In this document: piece after piece, positions 17,417-25,774 of the stretch
Layout: every line of letters starts with the position of its first letter
How positions within the stretch are numbered: the first letter of the stretch is position 1
Assembly (NCBI RefSeq): GCF_002234615.1
Contig: NZ_NMQW01000033.1
Location: 169,954-233,953, forward strand
Direction: 5' to 3'
Origin: Paenibacillus rigui
GTDB lineage: Bacteria > Bacillota > Bacilli > Paenibacillales > NBRC-103111
Length of the DNA: 64,000 bases
Notes under the pieces: model-generated
Database searches by the model: none
The model's input: the letters and a program-made list of their open reading frames with translations, nothing else
Told to the model about the DNA's origin: nothing
Translations under genes and position numbers: made by a program

Positions 17417-19232
17417 CTTCATTCTTCCTTTCCGTTAGGGGGATCGTGATGGTAAAGGCAATGCCTTGGCCGGGACTTCCGTCGAATTGAAGCTCATAGA
17501 GGGGACCGAACATTAACACGAGCCGCTGGTTGATATTGCGTAAGGCAACGCCTTGTTTACGCTCTCCATCCGGCAGGGGGGATGATAAAGACGATCTCAA
17601 CCGTTCGATTTCACGTTCTGACATACCGATTCCGTCATCCCTGACCGTTAAAAGCAGTTCATCGCCGAATCGAACGGCAGTAATCCATATTGTACCGCCT
17701 GTATGTGTGTCTCCAACGCCGTGAAAGATTGAATTTTCTACAAGCGGCTGCAGCAGCAGCTTGGGGACAAGAACGTGCTCCACGCCAGGCTCGATATCGA
17801 AAATAAAATGCAGACGGTTCCCATAGCGCAGCTGCTGGATTTTTGCATAGGAGCCTACAGAAGCCAGCTCTTCCTCCAGCAGCACCAGCCTGTCGTATTG
17901 ATCGACGGAGTACCTCATCAATTGCCCCAAAGTGGAGACCATATCCGATACCTCGTAATTTTCACGTTCCAGGGCTTTCATATTAATGGATTCGAGTGTG
18001 TTATAAATAAAGTGCGGATTGATCTGACTTTGCAGTGCCGCCAGCTCCGCTTCCTTTTCCCTTAGTCCTATCAAATAAACTTCCTTAATTAAACGATTAA
18101 TTTCCTCGGACATCCGATTGAAGCCTCTGCTGAGCTGTCCGATTTCATCCTGTGAAATCACCGGCACACTTTGGTTGAACTGTCCCCGCTCGAGCAGCTG
18201 CATTTTTTGTTTAAGCCGGATCAAAGGACTGCTTAATTGATATGAGAAGATAAAGGACAGGATACCGGCGGCCACAACGAAAATAACGGCAATCCCGATA
18301 GTGAAGTTGCGTAACTTCTTCGTCTCGGTCAGCAAGGAGTCGACGGGAATGAAATCAATGACCTTCAGGCCTGAGTAGGATGAATAATCTACAATGGTAA
18401 GAAAGCGCTGGCCATTCAGAACCTGATCCCTAACGGCATTCTCATTGGGCTGCTTGGTATCGCGAAGCGTTTTGGCGAAGCGGGGTTCCAGATTGGAGCT
18501 GCTTTCCTCAAATAAAAGCTCATTTCGGTCGTTAACGACGAGCATGCTGCCTTTTTCCTCGAATTTTACATTGGATAAAATCTCCCTGAACACATCCAGC
18601 TTTAAATCAATTTTAATCATGCCTATAACGACATTCTTATCAGGCTCGCGAATCATACGGGCTACTGAAAAAACTTGCGGTGAGCCTTCATGATAATAAT
18701 TGGGCTGATGCTGAGGGAGCACGACCCAGGCTCCATCTGCGACTTGAACTCTTCGGAACCAGTCCTCCTGTCGGACATCCGCGTAAAAATTCATCATGGA
18801 GGAATCGACATTTGTGAAAATAAATCCGTTGTTGGTAATTATTTGGATTCCTTTCACTTCGGGACGGTTGTAGGCGGAGCCTGATATGTAAAGAAACATT
18901 TTTTCCATTTCGGCAAGGGTGGGGCGTGTTTGAGCATACTGGGGCTGACTGTATTTTTTTACAATCGTCAATACCTGGGTATCGTATAAAGGCATAAGAG
19001 AGAGCCTCTGCATTTCCATGAGGGTCCGGTCCAGGTTGCGGTTAATTTGCCCGACGATTTGGGTGGAATAGTCCGCAGACCTTCGCTCAACCGATGCGGA
19101 GAATTCGTAGTAGGTGAGGATGCCCTGCAAGGTAAGGGGGATGACCATAATCAATACGAAAATGATTAACATTTTGGAGCGTAAACCCAGATGTGAATAA
19201 AAGGCAACGGCGGGACTATGATTTCGATTCAT
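17394..19232 (-). CDS. Sensor histidine kinase (YesM-like)
   Basis: This 612-residue membrane kinase starts at ATG 19232 with GGAGA at good spacing. It has two membrane helices (about residues 20-42 and 317-340) flanking an extracellular dCache-like sensor. A HAMP segment and a His_kinase domain follow, with phosphoacceptor His407 in QINPHFIYNTLESI. The HATPase domain has LVENSIFHGV (N box) and VRDDGIGM (G1). Proteins of this type sense extracellular sugars, or a loaded binding protein, and signal to an adjacent YesN-type regulator. Confidence 0.94.
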   Translation of the reverse strand: MNRNHSPAVAFYSHLGLRSKMLIIFVLIMVIPLTLQGILTYYEFSASVERRSADYSTQIVGQINRNLDRTLMEMQRLSLMPLYDTQVLTIVKKYSQPQYAQTRPTLAEMEKMFLYISGSAYNRPEVKGIQIITNNGFIFTNVDSSMMNFYADVRQEDWFRRVQVADGAWVVLPQHQPNYYHEGSPQVFSVARMIREPDKNVVIGMIKIDLKLDVFREILSNVKFEEKGSMLVVNDRNELLFEESSSNLEPRFAKTLRDTKQPNENAVRDQVLNGQRFLTIVDYSSYSGLKVIDFIPVDSLLTETKKLRNFTIGIAVIFVVAAGILSFIFSYQLSSPLIRLKQKMQLLERGQFNQSVPVISQDEIGQLSRGFNRMSEEINRLIKEVYLIGLREKEAELAALQSQINPHFIYNTLESINMKALERENYEVSDMVSTLGQLMRYSVDQYDRLVLLEEELASVGSYAKIQQLRYGNRLHFIFDIEPGVEHVLVPKLLLQPLVENSIFHGVGDTHTGGTIWITAVRFGDELLLTVRDDGIGMSEREIERLRSSLSSPLPDGERKQGVALRNINQRLVLMFGPLYELQFDGSPGQGIAFTITIPLTERKNEDVQNITG

Positions 19233-19405
19233 GGCGCACTCTCCTGTCACAACTATAGCCAAAAATCCAGGGAAGGATGTTTTGTTGCCTATCGTATCAC
19301 GGATGACTTTAAGCTCACAATAGCTATGTATGCCAGACGGAGGACGGGCGAGGCACTCCGTAGGCTTAAATCAGGTTGTGCTGCCGGATGCTAGCCCAGG
19401 GGGGC

Positions 19406-19438
19406 AAAACCGGTCCCTGACTTGGAGAGGAACCGGTT
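19406..19438 (-). terminator. Terminator of the YjcZ-type gene
   Basis: Arms AACCGGT and ACCGGTT form a hairpin about 12 bp after the stop, followed on the minus strand by TTTTGC. It is moderately strong. Confidence 0.55.
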
Positions 19439-19449
19439 GACTCCACGGA

Positions 19450-19569
19450 TTAGATCCAAGCGCGGCTGATAATAACCAACAAGATAAAAAGAACCAGGAT
19501 GACGCCAACGCTTGTAAAAGCACCGCCGTAACCAGGACAGCAACCTGCTCCGCCTACGATTCCGCTCAT
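19450..19569 (-). CDS. YjcZ-family sporulation peptide, 39 aa
   Basis: The 39-residue peptide begins MSGIVGGAGCCPGYGGAFTS and ends in a single hydrophobic helix VGVILVLFILLVIISRAWI. This Gly/Cys/Tyr-rich head and membrane tail is the layout of the YjcZ/SscA family of spore-associated peptides. AGGAG lies 9 nt upstream of the ATG. It supports a spore-forming host. An overlapping 61-residue frame starting at 19576 is not the gene. Confidence 0.85.
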   Translation of the reverse strand: MSGIVGGAGCCPGYGGAFTSVGVILVLFILLVIISRAWI

Positions 19570-19885
19570 GTCTCATTTCTCCTCTCGGTTCATTTGATTA
19601 AGGACTTCGTTTCGTTAGTCCTAACATAAAGATATGTTGCTTTGGTTGAAATGTTTGGACAAATGTCCTTCCATGACAAATTCAACGATCGTCTAACCGT
19701 ACCGTCATGACACCTGTCGTGGCAGCTTGCCTGTTGTGATCCGCATGGCATAAGCCCTGCCCTGTTTACAGGAATGAGAACGTATTTCATTTGCGTCTTA
19801 CAGCAGCTATACGCCTGCACAAGCAATATAAGCGAAAAGCCATACAATAGATAAGAATGGATTCCATAACGGAAGGGGTGCCGGC
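19570..19885. other. Intergenic region between the YjcZ-type and glycosyltransferase genes
   Basis: This 316-bp stretch holds the divergent 5' regions of both neighbours. I see the YjcZ ribosome site (about 19579-19583) and a CATACAATA (19841-19849) that resembles a sporulation sigma -10 box, without a convincing -35. No RNA gene or strong hairpin is evident. Confidence 0.4.
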
Positions 19886-21100
19886 ATGGTTGATCTTGGG
19901 GTGGTGATGCCCGTTTATAAGCAAAAGCCGGAGTTTTTAGAGGCGGCGATACAATCCATCCGAACACAGACTTGGAACGATTTCAGGTTTATTATCGTGA
20001 TTGACGGCGCACCGGAAATGGAACCGCTGGTTCGGGCAGCCGTTGCCGGCGACCCGCGTGCAGAGGTCATCTCCTATGCGGACAATCGGGGGGTGGCCCA
20101 AGCATTAAATACCGGATTCGAGCTGCTGTTGGAGGACCCGTCCATAGCTTATTTGACTTGGGTTTCGAGCGATAATCTATACCGGCCGGCGTTTTTGGAA
20201 ACGTTAAGAGCGGCGCTCCATCAGGGACCCGAGCAGCTTGGCGTTGCGTACAGCTCCTTTCAATCGATTGATGATGCGGGGAGGCCCTTGTATGCAGAGA
20301 GGCAACTAGCCTTGCAGCGGAAGTATCAGGCACAGCCGAAAGAGCTTCTGCTGGACTCCTCTCTTATCGGAGTTTCTTTCATGTATAAATCGTGCTATGC
20401 CAAGCTCATCGACGGCTACGGCCTTGAGCCCGTAGAGGATTACGATTATTGGCTGCGCCTCACGGAGCACTGCGACATCCGTTACATTCCGGAAGAGCTG
20501 ATCGACTACCGGGTCGATTCCGCTTTCAGTATATCGGCCAGCCTGAAATCGCAGGAAAAGCACCGAAAGTGGCGATATGCTTACCATCTTGCGAGGCATC
20601 TGGCCCGGACCCGAAGAGAAATCGCGCTGGAGGTGACACTTCTGCTGACGGTCAAAGCGGACAATGAAGGCGCTTTACAGGCCCTGGAGAACCTATATGA
20701 GCAAACCTATAGCAACTACAAGTGCTGTGTATTGGACCTCAGTCCTGATCAACAGGCAACCGAGCGCTTATCTGCGGTCTCTCATCCTGTAACGACCTTT
20801 ACTGCTCTTCCGAATCATGATGAAATCAGCGCCTTGGTTCAGGCTGTTGCAACCGTTCAGACGCCTTATGTGATGGCGATCGGTCCCAAGCTGTTTTACA
20901 GTCCGTCCGACCTTCAGGTGATGGTCAATGGAATGCGAAAGGCAGGAGATGCAGCGGTGTCCAATTATTTTCATAATCATCGGGAACAGAATCTGAGCTA
21001 CCGGTATCCGGGAATGTTGGGTACGAAGCCCGACATTTATAATGAGCTGTTCCATACCTCTGCGTTAATTGAGCTGTTAAAGCCTTTCCGTATCCGCTGA
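19886..21100 (+). CDS. Glycosyltransferase family 2 protein
   Basis: This 404-residue protein begins LGVVMPVYKQKPEFLEAAIQ, with FIIVIDGAPEM and WVSSDNLYRP, which are the nucleotide-binding and SDN (DxD-like) parts of a GT-A domain covering roughly residues 1-215. EDYDYWLRL near residue 185 is the usual acceptor-side acidic motif. The remaining 180 residues form a second, weaker GT-A-like region (LLLTVKADNEGALQALENLYEQTY) that seems to lack catalytic acidic residues. GGAAGGGG precedes the ATG. It is transcribed alone and the acceptor is unknown. Confidence 0.88.
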   Translation: MVDLGVVMPVYKQKPEFLEAAIQSIRTQTWNDFRFIIVIDGAPEMEPLVRAAVAGDPRAEVISYADNRGVAQALNTGFELLLEDPSIAYLTWVSSDNLYRPAFLETLRAALHQGPEQLGVAYSSFQSIDDAGRPLYAERQLALQRKYQAQPKELLLDSSLIGVSFMYKSCYAKLIDGYGLEPVEDYDYWLRLTEHCDIRYIPEELIDYRVDSAFSISASLKSQEKHRKWRYAYHLARHLARTRREIALEVTLLLTVKADNEGALQALENLYEQTYSNYKCCVLDLSPDQQATERLSAVSHPVTTFTALPNHDEISALVQAVATVQTPYVMAIGPKLFYSPSDLQVMVNGMRKAGDAAVSNYFHNHREQNLSYRYPGMLGTKPDIYNELFHTSALIELLKPFRIR

Positions 21101-21220
21101 GCAGGAAGGATGAGCTCGTATGAGGACATCCGGCGGAGCATCGTTGACGGAGTCACAGGGTCTCATGGTATGATGAAGGCAGGATAGGATCATTACCGCA
21201 GCAGAAAGGATAGGCTTGTC

Positions 21221-21613
21221 ATGCTTACTTCCGACATCGTTCAAATGACTATGCATCGAATCGATAACTATCAACGATTAATTAAATTGATTAAGCTGAA
21301 GACGATAGAAGAGGATCGCTGCACGCTGCCGCATAAAGTAATGGCTAATTTTCTGGATGTGGCTTCGGACGAAATCACACGCTGGCTGGATCGTTTAATC
21401 CAGTTCGGCATGATAGAAAAGCTGGGTCCGGGCAGTGTGTACCGGGTAGCGGACACGGCAGAAGAGGTCAATAAGCTGGATCGGATGGCCGAATTGCTCG
21501 TGTTGATCAAAGAGCGGCCGGATTTAAGCTTTGAGCAGCAGGCGGGAGCGCTCGGCATTACGATGCAGGAATTAGAAGCATTGTTCGGTTTTTTTATACA
21601 AATCGCCAGTTAA
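21221..21613 (+). CDS. Winged-helix-like hypothetical protein
   Basis: This 130-residue soluble protein is not recognised as a named family. The segment HKVMANFLDVASDEITRWLDRLIQFGMIEKLGPGSVYRV has the spacing of a winged helix-turn-helix with a wing. A second helical part at the end (FEQQAGALGITMQELEALFGF) may be another HTH. A DNA-binding role is likely but not shown. It lies between a glycosyltransferase and a convergent deacetylase gene. Confidence 0.65.
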   Translation: MLTSDIVQMTMHRIDNYQRLIKLIKLKTIEEDRCTLPHKVMANFLDVASDEITRWLDRLIQFGMIEKLGPGSVYRVADTAEEVNKLDRMAELLVLIKERPDLSFEQQAGALGITMQELEALFGFFIQIAS

Positions 21614-21656
21614 CATTCATCTGAGCTCATAAGCCGGCCGAATGTACACTTTCGAT

Positions 21657-21702
21657 AAAAAAAGCAAAGGAGCATCAGCCATCGGGCTTTTGCTCCTTTG
21701 CT
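21657..21702 (-). terminator. Terminator of the polysaccharide deacetylase gene
   Basis: Arms GCAAAGGAGCA and TGCTCCTTTGC are followed on the minus strand by a run of seven T residues. It starts about 20 bp after the deacetylase stop codon and is a strong intrinsic terminator. Confidence 0.88.
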
Positions 21703-21722
21703 TCGTATAGACTTGCCATTTG

Positions 21723-22544
21723 TTAATTGAGAAGCTCGGATACGGTAGCGAACTGGTAGCCGTGCTCTTTTAAATATTGAATCAAGTGGGGCAAGGCCGC
21801 AACGGTGTTCGATAAATTCCCTTTTTTCCCTCCGGCGGAGTGCTGAAGAATAATAGCCCCAGGCTTTACTTCTTTTTTTACATTTTCCAGGATGCGATCC
21901 GCAGAGATACCCTCCCAGTCACGCGTATCGACAGACCAGCAAACAATGCGGTGCGACTTCTCGGCATAATCGGCTACTTGCTTGGACAGAGCCCCGTAAG
22001 GCGGGCGCAGCAGGTTCGAAGGATGACCTGTAAATTGTTGAATGACTGCATCTGTTTTATCTATTTCATCTGCCAGCTGAGGGTCGGTTAAGGTGGTCAG
22101 GTTCGTATGATCCCAGGAATGATTGCCGATTTCATGACCGCCGTTAACAATTCGTTTCATCATGTCAGGATGGGCTTCGGCATGCTCGCCGGTGACAAAG
22201 AAGGTCGCCTTTACATTTTCTTTTCTTAGAATGTCAATAATTTGCTGCGTATATTTGGCATCCGGACCATCGTCGAACGTAAGAGCTACCTGCTTGCGGC
22301 TTCTCGATCCGGAGTAGGTGACATGCTCCTTCAGATTGTAGCTGGAGTGCACAGCTTCTTCGCCGGTATGCGCCGTCTCGACCAAGTTCATGTCTGGGTT
22401 GTGGACTGCTCCCGACGCTGTTAATGCCGGTGCGGGTGCAGGGCTGTCGTTCGCCGGTGTGGGGGCTGCGACCTCAACTGGCTTGTGCCCGCAGCCTGCA
22501 AGCAAGAGGGCCAGCAGCAGGACGGCTGTTTTTTTACGGTACAT
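21723..22544 (-). CDS. Polysaccharide deacetylase lipoprotein (NodB domain)
   Basis: This 273-residue secreted lipoprotein has the lipobox LLAGC (Cys18) and a Pro/Ala-rich linker. The NodB domain shows all five motifs: TFDDGP, HSWDH (metal histidines), RPPYG, DTRDW and LQH. It should remove N-acetyl groups from peptidoglycan or another surface polysaccharide. Its length and lipid anchor resemble PdaA/YlxY-like enzymes of spore formers. It is monocistronic, with a terminator after it. Confidence 0.92.
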   Translation of the reverse strand: MYRKKTAVLLLALLLAGCGHKPVEVAAPTPANDSPAPAPALTASGAVHNPDMNLVETAHTGEEAVHSSYNLKEHVTYSGSRSRKQVALTFDDGPDAKYTQQIIDILRKENVKATFFVTGEHAEAHPDMMKRIVNGGHEIGNHSWDHTNLTTLTDPQLADEIDKTDAVIQQFTGHPSNLLRPPYGALSKQVADYAEKSHRIVCWSVDTRDWEGISADRILENVKKEVKPGAIILQHSAGGKKGNLSNTVAALPHLIQYLKEHGYQFATVSELLN

Positions 22545-22693
22545 CGTCTCATCTTCTTTCTAAAGCCTAGTAAAAATATTATAGCGAATTTAGAGGAAAA
22601 ATGTCGTAAATTTTTTTTAATGATTCAACTAATTTTTTGTTAGTATCTTGTCATTTGTTGAAGCGTGTGATAGAATGCAAAATAATTGAATAC

Positions 22694-22842
22694 GGATCTT
22701 CGGGGCAGGGTGAAATTCCCGACCGGCGGTGAGGAGTCGTACGTGACTCTTAGCCCGCGACTCGCAGCTTGCCATATGGAGGCTTGCGACTGATTTGGTG
22801 AAATTCCAAAGCCGACGGTACAGTCCGGATGGGAGAAGGTCA
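22694..22842 (+). promoter_or_regulatory. FMN riboswitch (RFN element)
   Basis: The region contains the conserved RFN blocks in order: GGATCTTCGGGGCAGGGTGA, AATTCCCGACCGGCGGT, TTGGTGAAATTCCAAAGCCG, ACGGTACAGTCCGGATG and GGAGAAGG. A variable stem lies between 22733 and 22790. It folds as the known six-stem FMN aptamer. The expression platform downstream has a clear terminator hairpin, so FMN should switch the transporter gene off by early termination. Confidence 0.96.
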
Positions 22843-22919
22843 AAACAAGCGTGATCATTCGGCTAACGTTTATTTTGCACATGCAAAATTCAGTTCCGGA
22901 TCCAAGCCTGTTTAAGCAT

Positions 22920-22958
22920 GCCCCGTTATCGTTTGCAGATAACGGGGCTGTCTTCTTT
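22920..22958 (+). terminator. Riboswitch-controlled terminator
   Basis: Perfect arms CCCCGTTATC (22921-22930) and GATAACGGGG (22938-22947), extended by one further pair, are followed by TGTCTTCTTT. It lies between the FMN aptamer and the transporter start, which is the expected position of the off-state terminator. Confidence 0.88.
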
Positions 22959-23041
22959 CGAAGCTTCCTATTCAAAAGACTAACGACAGACGCGGACGGC
23001 AACGCCGGTGTCTGGCGAAAGATCCTTGGGAGGTTTTTGGC

Positions 23042-24043
23042 ATGCTGGATAATATTTCGATTCAACCTGGCGCAAAGACGGGAACTGGAAGTACAGCCGT
23101 TTCCAACAGAAGCGGAGTATGGCTGGTTGCGCTGGGCGCCGCTTTATGGGGAGTAGATCCACTCTTCCGCATATTGCTGCTGAAGTTCTTTACTTCATCA
23201 CAAATTGTGCTGCTGGAGCATTTGCTGCTGCTTGTGTACTCCGTACCTGTGCTGTGGCTGCAGCGCAAACAGATCCGCGGCTTAAATCTGCGTCATATCG
23301 GGGCGCTGCTGTTTATCTCGTGGGGGGGATCGGCTATCGCCACGATCATGTTTACGACCGCTTTCGCGCATGGAAACCTGAACGGGGTGCTGCTGCTGCA
23401 AAAGCTGCAGCCGTTATTTGCTATACTTATGGCAAGATGGATCCTGAAAGAACGATTGCCTGCACGATTCTTTGGTTTTGTATTGATGGCTCTTGTCGGC
23501 ACGTATCTTCTTACCTTCGGTGTATCGCTGCCGTTCGAGCAAATGTCGGATGTCGCTGCGATAGGCGGATTATTATCTATCGGTGCCGCGGCGCTGTGGG
23601 GCGGTTCTACCGTCATGGGAAGGCTGCTGCTGGATAAAATGCCGTTCGAATCGGTGACGGCGCTGCGATTCACGCTTGCGCTGCCGCTCCTTTTCTTCAC
23701 TACATGGTCGGGAGGCGGCGCATGGAATTTGCCGGTACAGACCTCCGATTGGCTGGCCGTATCAGGGAATTTGCTGCTGCAGGCGTTTCTTCCGGGGCTG
23801 CTTAGTCTTCTGCTGTATTACCGCGGGCTATCCGGCACGAAAGCCTCTTATGCCACGCTGGCGGAGCTGTTCTTTCCTGCCATCGGGGTGCTGGTGAATT
23901 GGCTGGTATTCCATCAAAATGTGACGGCAGCCCAAATCGTCGGCTTTCTGCTCATCTGGTTCATGCTGTATAACTTATCGCGGCAGCAGGATATGGGGCA
24001 GCCTCTGGCCGCGGCCAAGACTCCCCGCTCGGCTGAAGCCTAA
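23042..24043 (+). CDS. EamA/DMT-family transporter under FMN riboswitch control
   Basis: This 333-residue membrane protein has ten predicted helices in two EamA repeats (ALGAALWGVDPLFRILLL and SIGAAALWGGSTVMGRLLL), the layout of drug/metabolite transporters. GGGAGG lies 8 nt before the ATG. Nothing in the protein itself reveals the substrate. The FMN riboswitch and terminator upstream strongly suggest import of riboflavin or a flavin precursor, as for the unrelated RibU and the DMT-type RibN/ImpX transporters. It is transcribed alone and ends in a strong terminator. Confidence 0.9.
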   Translation: MLDNISIQPGAKTGTGSTAVSNRSGVWLVALGAALWGVDPLFRILLLKFFTSSQIVLLEHLLLLVYSVPVLWLQRKQIRGLNLRHIGALLFISWGGSAIATIMFTTAFAHGNLNGVLLLQKLQPLFAILMARWILKERLPARFFGFVLMALVGTYLLTFGVSLPFEQMSDVAAIGGLLSIGAAALWGGSTVMGRLLLDKMPFESVTALRFTLALPLLFFTTWSGGGAWNLPVQTSDWLAVSGNLLLQAFLPGLLSLLLYYRGLSGTKASYATLAELFFPAIGVLVNWLVFHQNVTAAQIVGFLLIWFMLYNLSRQQDMGQPLAAAKTPRSAEA

Positions 24044-24073
24044 AAGTGGGTACAGATAAATAAGGTTTCCCAA

Positions 24074-24111
24074 CGGAAAGAGGGCAGCGATCACTCGCTG
24101 CCCTCTTTCCG
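24074..24111. terminator. Terminator after the EamA transporter gene
   Basis: Arms CGGAAAGAGGGCAGCGA and TCGCTGCCCTCTTTCCG with a TCAC loop form a very stable hairpin. There is no long T-run, but the stem alone is strong. Confidence 0.75.
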
Positions 24112-24205
24112 TCGGGAATAATAAAGTATGTGTTACTTAACTTCCGGCTACCTTGACAAATGCATGCCGCCTGGCAAGCTGGCGAAGCCGTTTATCCTCG
24201 TATGA

Positions 24206-24361
24206 CTAAATTTTAGGTTCAAACGTTTTGCAATCCGTTTCTGCGGCATTTTCCGCTTGCTTGCTGCGGTTGTTGACAACATAAATCGAGGTAGCGGAGC
24301 ATTTGTTGCCGGCCCCCCAATAGGTACAGGAATTTACTTCGCACAATACATCTTTTGCCAT
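24206..24361 (-). CDS. DUF1540 protein, 51 aa
   Basis: The ATG at 24361 follows a near-perfect GGAGGTGAT site, so the longer frame from 24448 is rejected. The 51-residue product has the DUF1540 pattern of four cysteines: CEVNSCTYW, then NKCSA and DCKTF. This suggests a small metal-binding domain. The function is unknown. It has no partner gene. Confidence 0.85.
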   Translation of the reverse strand: MAKDVLCEVNSCTYWGAGNKCSATSIYVVNNRSKQAENAAETDCKTFEPKI

Positions 24362-24489
24362 GGATATCACCTCCCACCTATCAGGATGGCCGGATTCATT
24401 CGCTTTATACTTGCCGGCACGTCTGAAAGCTTGTATTTGTGAATACATAATAGGATATAGCTTGAAATGATGGGACCGGAGGGGTGGCT

Positions 24490-24714
24490 ATGAAGCGGTC
24501 ATTGGCCAAAAGAGTGGGGTTTCTCCTGTACAGCTGTCTGATGCTCTCGATACCGGCTGTGATTTATCTTGAAATCCACGGTTATGTGATTCTAGGGATT
24601 GCACTCGTATGTATCATGTTCGGCCTGTCGATGGGCTTACTGTGGGTGTCCGAGGCGGAGGATTCCCGTGACAAGGAAGCCGAGGGCAAGCAGCGCCTGA
24701 GACAGCGGGGATAG
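24490..24714 (+). CDS. Small two-helix membrane protein, 74 aa
   Basis: GGAGGGG lies directly before the ATG at 24490, so the in-frame GTG at 24484, which falls inside that site, is unlikely. The protein has two hydrophobic helices (VGFLLYSCLMLSIPAVIYL and VILGIALVCIMFGLSMGLLW) and a charged C-terminal tail. It is not a family I can name. Confidence 0.65.
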   Translation: MKRSLAKRVGFLLYSCLMLSIPAVIYLEIHGYVILGIALVCIMFGLSMGLLWVSEAEDSRDKEAEGKQRLRQRG

Positions 24715-24851
24715 ACCATCACGCAATTCAGAAGTCAGTATGCATAGCGGACGCAGCTCGGTACTCTTTGACGGGTACAAAAGGATTTTGAAGGCTGATG
24801 TAGAAAATTAGGTAAAGGATGAGTAAACCGATCCGGCAAGGAGACATAAGA

Positions 24852-25103
24852 ATGAACTTGGGAAGCAGACTGAAGCAACTCAGGCAGCAGCAGGATATTT
24901 CATTGCGTAAGCTTGGCGAAAAGGCGGGAGTCAGCTACTCCATCATGAACTCCATTGAAAACGGCAGATTCCTTCCTTCTCCGGAAGTGATCGTCTCGCT
25001 TGCCAATGTGCTGCACTATGATGATGTGGACGAGCTCTTGAAGCTCGCCAAGAAATTTTCCGATGTAACCAACCAAACCATTAAGGAAGGAAATGAGCCA
25101 TGA
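24852..25103 (+). CDS. Small XRE-family regulator, 83 aa
   Basis: The ATG at 24852 has AAGGAG 8-9 nt upstream and gives the normal family start MNLGSRLKQLRQQQDISLRKLGEKAG. Residues 5-60 form an HTH_3 domain with recognition region VSYSIMNSIENGR, and a short helical tail follows. The gene overlaps the next one by 4 bp (ATGA). It probably regulates its own small operon, but the target is unknown. Confidence 0.85.
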   Translation: MNLGSRLKQLRQQQDISLRKLGEKAGVSYSIMNSIENGRFLPSPEVIVSLANVLHYDDVDELLKLAKKFSDVTNQTIKEGNEP

Positions 25104-25426
25104 TGAACACAAATATTGCACATACGGTCTTTTTTAAACTGCGCTTTGCTCCACAGTCAGCAGAAGCGGAAACTTTTTTACACAGCAGCGCCTCCACATT
25201 GACAGAAATTCCGAATGTTCTTCATTTTCAAGTATTAAAGCAGCAAAGCGGTAAAAATCCGTATGACTACGGCTTCTATATGGAATTCGCGAACCAGGCT
25301 GATTATGATTCTTACAACGTTCACCCGGTTCATGTCCAGTATGTGGAGGAAGTGTGGAAGCGGGATGTCACGGATTTCCAGGAAATTGATTACACAGTGA
25401 TAGCGGCTCCAGGCTCAAGCCGTTAA
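25100..25426 (+). CDS. Dabb-family (stress-responsive A/B barrel) protein
   Basis: This 108-residue protein begins with IAHTVFFKLRF and has the later motif YDYGFYMEFANQADYDSYNVHPVHVQYVEE, which match the Dabb dimeric alpha/beta-barrel fold. Members are mostly of unknown function, and a few are plant stress proteins or small cyclases. It is translationally coupled to the XRE gene by an ATGA overlap. Confidence 0.85.
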   Translation: MMNTNIAHTVFFKLRFAPQSAEAETFLHSSASTLTEIPNVLHFQVLKQQSGKNPYDYGFYMEFANQADYDSYNVHPVHVQYVEEVWKRDVTDFQEIDYTVIAAPGSSR

Positions 25427-25438
25427 GGAGGAGTAGAG

Positions 25439-25705
25439 ATGATCTGGTGGCTGCTTGGCGCAGCGCTGCTCGCGGGCTGCTGCATCTGGATCGTTATGCG
25501 TCAACCGCATAAACGGCGGAACAGCAAGGTGGTCAAGCTGTCGACGGTACGGGGCAAGGCAGGCCAGCCCTCCCGCCAGCCCTGCTCTTTGTGTAAGAAA
25601 AAGGCGGCGCGCCTTTCCTTCTACGCATCCGAGCAGGGACAGGTCGTAGGGCTCTGCGATGCGTGCAAGCCGCAAGCGGAGAGAAGAGGCCTGCTGCAGC
25701 TGTAA
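25439..25705 (+). CDS. Membrane-anchored zinc-ribbon-like protein, 88 aa
   Basis: AAGGAGGAG precedes the ATG. One N-terminal membrane helix (WWLLGAALLAGCCIWIVM) is followed by a basic linker. Two CxxC pairs, CSLC and CDAC, are separated by about 23 residues, the pattern of a zinc ribbon. It lies 12 nt after the Dabb gene and is probably in the same operon. The function is unknown. Confidence 0.65.
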   Translation: MIWWLLGAALLAGCCIWIVMRQPHKRRNSKVVKLSTVRGKAGQPSRQPCSLCKKKAARLSFYASEQGQVVGLCDACKPQAERRGLLQL

Positions 25706-25774
25706 GCAGCAAGGCATAGAACCAGCACATATTGCCAATACTACTGCTCAAAACAAGCAGAGGAGTTTTGCAGC

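Noticed and set aside
19391..19576. Minus-strand 61-residue frame
   Set aside because: It overlaps the YjcZ-type gene in another frame, has an Arg-rich random composition, and starts inside the YjcZ spacer.
19841..19849. Sigma-E promoter for the glycosyltransferase gene
   Set aside because: CATACAATA fits the -10, but no ATA-type -35 lies at the required 16-18 bp distance.
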